A stretch of DNA of 64,000 nucleotides. It comes from Atherix ibis. Its lineage: Eukaryota > Arthropoda > Insecta > Diptera > Athericidae. The notes under the pieces were generated by a model, which saw nothing but the letters and a program-made list of their open reading frames with translations, did no database searches and was not told where the DNA came from. The DNA lies in contig CATQJD010000001.1 of NCBI GenBank assembly GCA_958298945.1, positions 1,963,773-2,027,772 on the forward strand. The letters run 5' to 3'. This document shows, piece after piece, positions 55,600 through 64,000 of this stretch. Position 1 is the first letter of the stretch, and every line of letters begins with the position of its first letter. Both the position numbers and the translations under genes were made by a program.

Positions 55600-57480
55600 A
55601 TCGGAGTTTCTCTAACTAACGGAAGTTAGACTCCTCTAGAAAATCTCTAGGCCATTGTCTCTTAAGTCTCCGATGAGTGTTTCCGGGGAGGGCTGTACAA
55701 GGCAATTCTCTCACAAGTGGATTATGATGATAGGGTAAACGGGAGTGAAATTTTTGATATCTGGAAATGCACAGGTCATGAACAAAGGGAACATTTAGGT
55801 CACGATGTATTACAGTGTTACGAACATAAAAGGGGGCATCAACAATTTTACGGAGGATCTTGGATTGTAAGGCCTGGACGCGATAGGAATTGGAACGTTT
55901 CGTTGAACCCCAAAGTTCGATTCCATATGTCCAAATTGGTTTTATAATTGTATTGTAGATTAGAAGTTTACTTTTAATTGTTAGTTTCGAGCGTTTGTCC
56001 AGTAGTCTAAGAAGTTGTAGATAACGTCTGTTAGCTTCAGCTCTTTTTAATCTAGTATGTGGGTTCCATGTTAGTCTCTTGTCCAGGTAAAGTCCCAAAT
56101 AACGCACTTTATCATATTGCTATGAAGGTATAAAGGGGTAGGTTTACCTTGACAAAATGTGAAAGTAATGTGAGCACTCTTCTGTTCATTTACCTTCACT
56201 CTCCATCTTTTAAACCAAGATTGAAGGTTGTGGATATGGGATTGTAAATTGTTGGAAGCTAAGTCAGGATTTGAATGGGTAGTAAGTATGGCCGTATTGT
56301 CTGCATAAGTAGCAATGATAGTATTAGAATAAGCTGGAATGTCATGGGTATAAATATATTGTACTACCTTGTGGGACTCCGGCTAGAATAGGATATATTT
56401 CCGAGGATTCTGAGTTAATTGCAACTTGGAAATATCGTTGGGATAGATATGAATTTATGATAAGGTAGTATGTTGAAGGAAGAAAGCTCTTGAGTTTCCA
56501 AAGGAGTCCAGGATGCCACACACGATCAAAAGACTGGGAGATATCAAGAAATCCTTTTTGTAGCTAGGCATTCGTACGCGTTGCCATTGCATTCTCATTT
56601 TTCTCTTTTCGTTAATTAAAGTCCGTATTTCAGTTGGTAAATTTTGTTGTTGTGGTTGTGTAGTATTGTTAGAGATATGAGCGGTTGTGACTGCATGTTG
56701 TATATATATAGTGAGGTCATTTACAGCATCATTAATGTCATTTGCTGTTTTTAACGTTCGTTTCAATTCAATCTGTTGGTCTAATTTGTATCTAAATCTG
56801 TTCCAGTCTATTTTGCCATTTATCAGCCTAGGATGAAGAGTCTTTAAGATTGGCTTAGAAATAAGGGTAAGGAGAACAGGACTATGATCAGAGTTTAAAT
56901 CGGAAAGAGTTTCAATACTAGAATTCATGGTAATTGAAGGAGTGCTAATGAAGTAATCGAGGATATCAGGTCGTTTTGAAATAGATGTTGGCCAGTATGT
57001 TGGATTTGGAGGCGAAGTTATTTGATATGATGTATGGGATAGAGCTTCTTGAAGAATATTTCCTCGAGGGTTAGCAACGCGGCAACTCCATTGAGGGTGT
57101 TAAGCATTGTAATCACCACCCGCAATGAATGAGGCTCCAAGTGCGTGTAAGGATACAAATTCGAAACCAGTTATGGATTTATTGGGAGGACAATATACAG
57201 ATGCTACATTAAGATAAAATAAGGAGGTATCAATTGTAACAACTGTGGATTGCAGGGATTCAGAGGAAAAATTCGAGTGAATGTTATGTTGAATGGATTT
57301 GCTTATAAGGATAGCTGTTCCACCATGCGCCGTATTGTCAGGATGATTTTCCATATTTAAATAACAAATAAAAACATAAGCATGCACTTGGTAAATTCTG
57401 AAGTAAATAACTTCTTTACTTAATTTGTTTTTTATACCAGAAAGAAGATATATCAGAGAATATAGTAAAATAAACAATAA
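55600..57480 (-). pseudogene. jockey-type LINE ORF2 fragment, RT partly deleted
   Basis: Minus strand, from high to low: endonuclease (57100-57477) with GGTAILISKSIQHNI, VASVYCPPNKSITG and FIAGGDYNA. Next, 56455-56928 has LSDLNSDHSPVLLTLISKP, the end of the endonuclease with its catalytic SDH intact, and the spacer before RT. RT is mostly deleted. Near 56290-56340 the frame reads IIATYADNTAILTTH, the YADD box with Asn for the second Asp. The C-terminal region 55616-56107 is intact over 163 residues (RYLGLYLDKRLTWNPHT, WTYGIELWGSTKRSN). A related copy lies at 58.5-62.4 kb. Confidence 0.88.
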
Positions 57481-57609
57481 ACGATGAAGAGATTTCCTTT
57501 GACTAAAATATTCTTCTCATTCTGCTGAACACAAATTTTTTGATGTTTCACACAAACACAGCTAAAAATATTTGAATGGTTTGATAGAAGTTGGAACGTG
57601 TGTGGCGTG

Positions 57610-57945
57610 GTCGGCAAACCGGTTGGTCGACCAGTTGGCCAAGCTGGCCTGTGCGCAAAAAATACTTCAATGGTAAAACTCTCCTCAAAAACTCTCTCTA
57701 AAGTTCATTATTAACAACAGCCATTTGTCGAACACTGCGATGTGTTCAACACAGAAACCGAAATACAAATGATTTTTTGACATACGGTTGTCACAACTTG
57801 CCCATACACAGCCAACTTCAGCTACCAACCATTAACTCCGCCCACAAAAATCAAAATATTTCGATTTTCTTCCAACACACGATACAATTTGACTAGTTGG
57901 CCGACCAGTTGGCCGACCAAGTTGGCCTGTGTGTGGGCCCGTTTA
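57610..57945 (-). repeat. Right long inverted repeat and its inner border
   Basis: The matching part is about 57657-57945. Just inside it, 57612-57655 (ttggtcgaccagttggccaagctggcctgtg) is a second copy of the outer-end text at 57897-57930 (ttggccgaccagttggccgaccaagttggcctgtg). So the repeat unit is bordered on both sides by the same 12-bp-periodic ttggccgacc motif. Confidence 0.8.
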
Positions 57946-58485
57946 GAAAATATTTATTCATTTATTTATTTTTTTAGGCGATTGCCACATATATAAAAGA
58001 AAATATAGACTTCAGATATTATAAAAAAGAGATCCACTTTGAATCGATTAAAATGTTACAGATATTTAACAAATTTAAAGGCGAACTTTTTTTTAATGAA
58101 ATGTATCATAATTTTAATAACCAAACATATCTGTAACATATGTTTTTAAAAATCACAGTCAATATAAAATATATATAATTTCTATATATATAACAAAAAA
58201 TATAAAATACTTTAGACATTACGAAAAAAGAATAAAAGAATGGAAACGGGAAAAATATGTGTCTAACTTTAATGAAAGAAAACTAAGAATAAAACCGAAG
58301 TACGTTAAATAAAAGCTAATATTTAAAGAAGCGAGTGTAATTTATACGTTGAGTGCTATTTTTTGAAATCATGACCTTAGTTTAATGCTTGCATGTTTAA
58401 ATTATTTTTGTTCTTTTACTTGGAGGAATTAGATATTTTAGGAGTTGAAAAAAAATAAAGAAAAATAAAAGAACCCTAAATATGG
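57946..58485. other. Very AT-rich spacer between composite and second LINE
   Basis: No gene recognised. Confidence 0.5.
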
Positions 58486-59586
58486 TGCATTGACTATTTT
58501 ACGTAGGATTCTAGATTGTAGTCATTGGATTCGGAGTGATTTGGACTGCTTCGTCGAACTACAAAGTTTAAGTTCGCACGTCCAGATTGGCTTCAGTACT
58601 ATATTGTAAAGTAGCAATTTGCTCTATCCATTAAATTTAGTTCCTTGCGGTTTCATGTTAATCGATTAACGAATTTGAGTTCTAGATAAAATACCTCGTC
58701 TTTTGGTGAAATAATGCTGCTATTCAAAGTTATGGAATGAGATGGTTCTTGAGAAAAATTTAAAGTAATATGCATGCATTTTTATTGTCTTAGATTTTTA
58801 TTGTTGGTGGGAACGTCATGAGTGTATATATTGTATAATAAGGGATCAAGAATATTTGTGGAGTATCTGTACGGATAGGCGTTATCTCAGAATGATCGAT
58901 ATTAAAATCCATCTAAAAATCTCGTTTCGAGAGGTGCGATTTTATAATAAGGAAGTATGGAATAAGAAGTTTTTTCTTTAGCTTCCAGAGAAGCCCAGAA
59001 TGCCATACTCTGACGAAACCTTGAGCTTTGTGCAAAATATGACTGGGCAGTTTTATTTCTGCTCATGAGAAGATGCATTTAAGTCAACCACGCGAATACA
59101 CTGCTGGAATGTAATGTGTTCACCTCAAAATCCGAATTGGTATTGGGGAATTATATTTCCGCCTTCGAAGATGGCATAAAGCAGTTTTAAAATTAATTTT
59201 GTCACTATTTTGATAAGAGGGCAGTAAGCTTATTGGGCTTACAGATAATTTTTTTACTGAGAATTTTTAAAGTTGGGGAAAATATGATGTCTGGAGAATG
59301 CTGTTGTATATATATATATGAATAGAACGAAAGCTTTTTTGGATAATTGCTTTAATATTTCGGATGTTATAAAATCATAACCCGGAGATTTTGTTCTTTG
59401 TAATCGTTGAATGAGATTATTAACTTCGGAAGGTATAAAATCTTTGTAAGGTAGGTTTATATATGTATATGGGTATTGATAAGTTCTTGGGTATTTTGTT
59501 TTCCTGAGCTTTGTGTGGCTAAAAAGTTTCCGTTATGTAGTCGCCAAAAGCATCTACTGTTTGTTTCTCTGTCTTCATCATCTACT

Positions 59587-59642
59587 GCTAACTAAAACAC
59601 AAAAAAGTAGGAGAGGTGCCACTTTTTTGTGTTTTAGTTAGC
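59587..59642. repeat. Hairpin with a 22-bp perfect stem, 12-nt loop
   Basis: gctaactaaaacacaaaaaagt at 59587-59608 is exactly complementary to 59621-59642. The loop is aggagaggtgcc. It lies inside the LINE copy, where such symmetry is not expected of coding sequence. Confidence 0.9.
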
Positions 59643-59855
59643 GTGAAGTGGTGATTAACTGGGTATATTGATTAAATTGTTCTTTATTGTAGTTAGTTAT
59701 ATCTTGTTTTAGTTTGCGCTGAAGTCGATTGAGTTTTAGTTTGTCACTGGGAATCCTGGTATGTTGCCATTTAGTTATTGCTCTCCGAATTTCGCTTATA
59801 AGCATTTGCATTTAAAATGTTATATTGTTTCGGTAGTAGTTTATTTTCCGAGGTA

Positions 59856-61025
59856 CACAGTGTTTCCCAAAAATAACCGAATTTTTTGGATATAGAATAA
59901 AATACACATTATATTATCTTTGAGAGTTATTATTTATTCAACATAGGTTCCATTAGACTCAATACAACGTTTGGAACGATCAAGCAGCGCATGCATAGAT
60001 TTTTTAATGTCATTTATAGGAATGTTCTTCAGCACCTCGGTTACGGCTGCTTGAATGGCTGGGATATCATCATAAAATGCTCCTTTCATCTTGGTTTTCA
60101 GTTTTGGAAATAGAAAATAGTCACATTGTGATAGATCAGGCGAATACGGAGGATGGTTGATGAGAGAAATCCGTTTTTTCATCAAAAATTCGTTCACTTT
60201 TTGGTCTTGTGAGTTGGTGCATTATCGTGCAATAAAAACAGCTGTTTTCCTGCTGGATATTCAGGTCTAACACGACCAATTCTTTTCCACAAACCATCTA
60301 AAATGCCCAAATAGTATTCTTCATTAACAGTTCGACCTTCTGGTACAAATTCCTTGTAGAAAATACCTTTCGAATCATAAAAAGTAATCAACATTGTCTT
60401 GATTGGAGACTTCTGAAAACGCAATTTTTTCTGTTTTGGCTCGCCTTTGGACTTCCATTCAGCAGATTGACGCTTAGTTTCAGGGTCATATTTAAAGTCC
60501 CATGACTCATCACCAGTTATGATTGAATCAAGAAAGTCTGGATCGTTTTAAGCAGTTTCAAAAATGTCTTTGAAATGCTCCACACGAGCGATTTTTTGGT
60601 CTTCATTTAATTCATGTGGAACAAAACGCGCAAAAACCTTTCTTTTACCTAAATTTTCAGTTAAAATTCTCCAAATAGTGTTTTTACTCGTATTTAATTC
60701 CTCAGTCAAAATTCTCGTAGTAAAATTTGCATCGATACCAATGATTTCATGGACTTTTTCCACCAATTCAGCAAGATTACTAGTTTTGGACGTCATTTAA
60801 ATCCTCACAACCATTTTTAAATCGTGTAAACCACGTATAAACTTGAGTACGACTCATACAATCATCACCATAAACTTTTTCTATCAATTCGTATGTCTCA
60901 GCGAATTTTTTATCAAGTTTAACACAACATTTTATATTTGCTCTTTGTTTCATTTTTGTTTTTTCACAATAGCACACTTTTCTTTTATTGAAATGGCTGT
61001 AACTTTCACATACGGAAACACTGTG
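59856..61025 (-). mobile_element. mariner transposon, 1,170 bp, both ends present
   Basis: The ends cacagtgtttcc (59856-59867) and ggaaacactgtg (61014-61025) are perfect 12-bp inverted repeats. Each is flanked by TA (59854-59855 and 61026-61027), the mariner target duplication. It holds one transposase pseudogene on the minus strand. It inserted into the jockey copy at 58.5-62.5 kb and so is younger than it. Confidence 0.93.
59934..60957 (-). pseudogene. mariner transposase, frameshifted
   Basis: The protein starts near 60951 (MKQRANIKCCVKL), with FAETYELIEKVYGDD and RTQVYTWFTRFKNG, the first helix-turn-helix. A frameshift near 60790 leads to 60548-60796 (TRILTEELNTSKNTIWRIL, FVPHELNEDQKIARV). 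A stop (taa) at about 60549 follows FETA. The catalytic domain has ITGDESWDFKYD (first Asp) and LFLLHDNAPTH (second Asp), then a frameshift near 60197, and PPYSPDLSQCDYFLFPKL (third Asp), ending CIESNGTYVE. All three Asp codons survive. It is the least damaged mariner except for its stop and frameshifts. Confidence 0.88.
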
Positions 61026-61429
61026 TATGCGCATCCGTTACCGCGTTCTGTATAAATGTAGTAATATCTTGGACTGTATTCTATATTTTTTACTTGATCC
61101 TTAAACTTATTTGTAGAATGATTTGTTAGTCTACTTTTTGTCGAGAAACATCCCAATCTACTTCTCCATTTATGAGTTTTGGAGGAATAAATTTAGAAAA
61201 TCGATAGCAATTAAGTACTAAAAGAACGGGGCTATTTTTGACGAAAGTGGAGTTGTTTTAAAACAATCCAAGGTATCCGGAAGTGTTGAGGTAGATATAA
61301 GCTAATAAGTAGGAGAAGAAGGAGCTTTAACTTATAATGGAGTATGGAAAGCATTTCATGTAAAATCCTTCCTCGAAGATTTAACACACGCCAACCCCAT
61401 TGAGGTTATTTTGTATTGTAATCTTGTCC

Positions 61430-61870
61430 TGCCAGAAAAGATCCTGTCAGCTCCTGAAAGAAGGAAGAAATTTTTTGAAAAAATAAGGTTTTGTTAGGAG
61501 GGTAATATATAGAAGCTATATTGAGTAGTGAAGGAGAACAATTTAGAGTCAACAAGGGTGATAGTTTATGAATGTAAATTATGGGCTAGTGAATTTAATA
61601 ACGAGAACAATTTAGAGTCAACAGTCAGTGATAGTTTATGAATGTAAATTATGGGCTAGTGAATTTAATAAGGATGGTAGTTCCAACATATGCTGGGTTG
61701 TCAGGGTGGCTAGTCTTATAAACTGTATAATCTCGTACGTAAAAGTAAGACTTCGTTGTAACATGTATTTCGTTAATAAGTGCTGTATCTACACATTTGC
61801 TATATAGCAGTACATCCAGTTTTTGTCTATGTGAAGTCAGTCCATTAGCATTCCAAAGGAGCATGGGCAG
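61430..61870 (-). pseudogene. LINE ORF2 endonuclease start
   Basis: The frame at 61649-61864 reads MLLWNANGLTSHRQKLDVLL, VDTALINEIHVTTKSYFY and DNPAYVGTTILIKF. WNANGL and the I-E-H (usually E-T-H) motif are the first catalytic strand and loop of the jockey endonuclease. Its continuation toward 61430 is out of frame, because of the tandem duplication at 61534-61670. Confidence 0.8.
61534..61670. repeat. Tandem duplication, period about 69
   Basis: gagaacaatttagagtcaac...gggctagtgaatttaata begins at 61534 and again at 61603, with few differences. Confidence 0.9.
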
Positions 61871-62039
61871 GGATTAACCAGTTCGGAACAACATTTATTT
61901 ATTACTTCAAGTAAAGAGATAACATTTGTTAGGCCAGTTAGCAATGGCGTTAGGAGTGTTGTTAATTATTATACAATTTGATTGGTTAGTGCTGAGAGAA
62001 ATATGGTTAAGTCTTTTATAGGGTAACGGAAGGGCGAAT

Positions 62040-62410
62040 AAAAACATTATTTATTGTGTGCTGCCATTGCTATTATAGTTCCTGCTGCTGCCACCGCCAT
62101 TGGTGTCGAAATTGATGTAGATGGATTTTGTTGTTGTGGAGGTTGTTGTTGTAGCTGTTGTTATTGTTGCCATTGTTGTTGTTACTTATTATATTATTTT
62201 GGTTGTTTATGTTTCTCTTGAAAATGGAAATATCTATCGGTAACTGTAGAGAAAGAGAAGTTTTCAAGTATATTGGGATTGTGGCTAATAGTTTTCACTG
62301 GTCTCTCTGGTGTTATTTTCTTCTTTAGCTCATTGTATGTAGTGCATCCCTTGTGATTCTCGGCATGATTATCATCGCAATGAGCACAGTTGGCCCTGAT
62401 TTATTTTGTT
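62040..62410 (-). pseudogene. LINE ORF1 C-terminal part with Cys knuckle and Asn-rich tail
   Basis: The minus frame near 62330-62395 reads RANCAHCDDNHAENHKGCTT, a Cys-Cys-His-Cys knuckle as in jockey ORF1, and continues to YNELKKKITPERPVKTI. After a frame change, 62073-62267 reads DISIFKRNINNQNNI and a run rich in Asn, encoded by the trinucleotide-like tract (ttgttgtt) at 62130-62190. It lies directly upstream of ORF2, as it should on the minus strand. Confidence 0.78.
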
Positions 62411-62784
62411 TTCCGTCATACATTTAGGTGAGCATACGTCATACATTTAGGTGAGAGCCAGTAATATGTATAATTAGTTGACATCATTCTTTAGCAAATC
62501 GTTTCTTCATATCTTATTTACTAAGCCAAAAATGTATTGATTACATACGATGCCATTTTGTTCTTCAAATTTTTAGATTTGTATATGTTTGACAAATTCA
62601 ATAATCGATTTACGACTCTAACTGTATCTTACAAATGCCGATAATATTTCCATCAGGTGATTTTGCATGTCGCGCAAAGTTTTATATAAATCTATTATAC
62701 AAATTCGTTTGTAAGAAAAGTCATGTTTTAAGAAGTTTATTTATTTATATAAAGAATAAAGATCATAATGATATTTTGCCCATT

Positions 62785-63452
62785 TTACTTGATAACCTGT
62801 TGCCCTCTTTTAGCAAGCTTCATGATTCGTCGTTCATAGAAGCATCTTCCTTTAGCGGTAAGGAACTGAATAATGCGCTGATTTACAGCCGAGTATGGTG
62901 GATATCGCAACATATCCCATCGAAGCTCCAATATGTTTGGATGGGTAATCGAACGTGAATATGGTCTTGCGTTATCGCAATGGAGCACAACTACTTCACT
63001 ATTAACGAGATCCGGACATTTTTGGGTGATGGATTCGTTCGAACTATGTAATTGTCGACAGTATACTTCTGAATTAACTATTTAGTTCCTTGATAGAAGC
63101 TCAAAAAATACAACAACTTTAAAATCTCACCACACTGAGAGCATAACGTCTGATGAATGTCCACTTTCGATGTCGTTTGAGGAGGATCAACACTACGGAA
63201 CCAAGATCATTTGCATACCGCAGTATTATAAGTAATCCACTTCTTAGCAACTGTTATTAATTGCTGCAAAAAACGATCGTTTTCTTCATGCTTAATGAGC
63301 ACGTCGGAGATGTTTATGCATGCCTTCAAGTGAACTTCCTTGAGTGCATGAGGAACTGAAATAACTAGCTTGTCTATGTATGAAAAGATAATTCGAGCAG
63401 ATGTATTCTTGTGGATTGGTTCCACCAAAAAACTAAACAAATAATATAACAC
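62785..63452 (-). pseudogene. mariner transposase relic, third lineage
   Basis: Two minus-strand pieces. The frame at 63207-63452 includes VISVPHALKEVHLKACINIS and FLQQLITVAKKWITYN. The latter is the first catalytic motif, with Ala where Asp is expected. The text at 62785-63108 reads VNSEVYCRQLHSSNESITQK, then VVVLHCDNARPYSRSIT (second Asp present) and LRYPPYSAVNQRI, where the PDLAP stretch and third Asp are missing. No terminal repeats are visible. It is older than the other mariners. Confidence 0.75.
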
Positions 63453-63459
63453 CAGATAC

Positions 63460-64000
63460 AGATGCAGACTCGATGTTTCACTTTTTTTTATTAGATTTTC
63501 AGATAAAATCTAATTAGATGAAGATAATGTGATGCCGGAGATATTTCCAGAATTTTTTTTCAAAGAAAATCACACCTCTGACACCATGTTACAAAGAAAA
63601 AAGAATGATACCTTTTATTGACATTATTATAACTTTTAAGATTTACATTCTACATAACCCATGTAACAATATTCTTTGTTCTTAGGAGTCCATGTACAGA
63701 AAATAAATATGGGAATTTAAAGAAGACTCTTCTCTCGCGCCATTCTTGTTGTTAGAAACGGAAATTGGAACAACTGCTTCGAATTAATGAGATGGGAGAT
63801 AGAAGCATTTCAGCATACTACATATATATGAAAATCTTTATAGGCTTCTTCCAATTCATTAACTCATCTTTATTAAAGACACTGTGTATTATAAAATTAC
63901 CAGAAGTAATTAAAGTAGCAGTTGCGACATTAGGTAAATAGGATATTATGGAACTTTTCAGTATGGCAGATAAAGTTCGAATAATTTTCAGTATGGCAGG
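63460..64000. other. No recognised gene at the right edge
   Basis: AT-rich, open frames absent. The phrase ttttcagtatggcag is repeated 31 bases apart near the edge (63956 and 63987), and gattttcagataaaatct-like symmetry occurs at 63493-63510. Confidence 0.45.

Larger units (their letters stand above)
54458..57945. mobile_element. Composite with long inverted repeats around a LINE fragment
   Basis: The segments 54458-54784 and about 57657-57945 are diverged reverse complements, about 0.3 kb each. Shared words include aaatacttcaatggtaaaactctcctc, catttgtcgaacactgcgatgtg, attttttgacatacggttgtcacaacttgcccata and ttaactccgcccacaaaaatcaaaatatttcgattt. The outer ends are taaacggacc and gggcccgttta. 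The interior contains 0.8 kb of AT-rich DNA and a minus-strand jockey fragment, no transposase. It may be one foldback-type element or two copies of a small element in opposite orientation. Confidence 0.75.
58490..62480 (-). mobile_element. jockey-type LINE copy, split by a mariner
   Basis: Minus strand. ORF1 end at 62040-62410, endonuclease start at 61430-61870, spacer and RT pieces at 59040-59850 and 61030-61430, and the C-terminal region at 58490-58700. The last is clearly related to 55840-55990 of the other copy (ctattttacgtaggattctagattgta versus caattttacggaggatcttggattgta). A mariner (59856-61025) sits within it. All domains are broken. A 70-bp tandem duplication is at 61534-61670. Confidence 0.82.

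Overview
The window looks like transposon-rich, probably heterochromatic DNA from a true fly (Diptera). The strongest evidence is a minus-strand rDNA fragment at about 17.24-19.31 kb. It has the 5' part of 28S, ITS2, a separate 30-nt 2S rRNA and 5.8S; a split-off 2S rRNA is a dipteran trait. The DNA is very AT-rich. I recognise no intact host protein-coding gene, so nearly every coding stretch is a retrotransposon or DNA-transposon remnant. The genus cannot be set from the sequence alone.

Layout. 0-2.3 kb: minus-strand Ty3/gypsy pol wreck. 2.7-3.6 kb: copia remnant. 3.6-7.56 kb: gypsy element with a 5' LTR, an internal deletion and a stub of 3' LTR. 8.6-10.2 kb: minus-strand gypsy RNase H-integrase remnant. 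10.4-11.6 kb: duplicated non-coding repeat around an inverted repeat. 12.1-12.8 kb: LINE C-terminus. 13.8-16.6 kb: 17.6/297-like gypsy wreck. 17.2-19.3 kb: decayed rDNA. 19.4-22.8 kb: more gypsy gag and protease pieces. 24.4-25.65 kb and 29.57-30.8 kb: two mariners of different types. 26.4-27.3 kb: 409-bp tandem repeat. 28-29.5 kb: gypsy integrase remnant. 31.9-33.6 kb: hairpins, a polypyrimidine tract and a 128-bp palindrome.

34.1-45.8 kb is a three-level nest: a gypsy element whose Gag begins with a RING-like zinc motif, cut in its RT by a copia element (222/225-bp LTRs, 5-bp target duplication aaact), which is cut in its gag by a jockey-type LINE (12-bp target duplication ttatgaaaagaa). 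45.8-51.7 kb is AT-rich and essentially gene-free. 51.75-52.4 kb holds a second, more decayed RING-type Gag. 54.46-57.95 kb has about 0.3-kb inverted repeats flanking a jockey fragment. 58.5-62.5 kb is a second jockey copy split by a 1,170-bp mariner between TA duplications. 62.8-63.45 kb is a mariner relic.

No genes cooperate as a host pathway. Any working units would be the element-encoded Gag-Pol, LINE ORF1/ORF2 and transposase sets, and all that I checked carry stops, frameshifts, deletions or lost catalytic residues. The item most worth following as possibly undescribed is the RING-like domain at the start of two related gypsy Gag reading frames.
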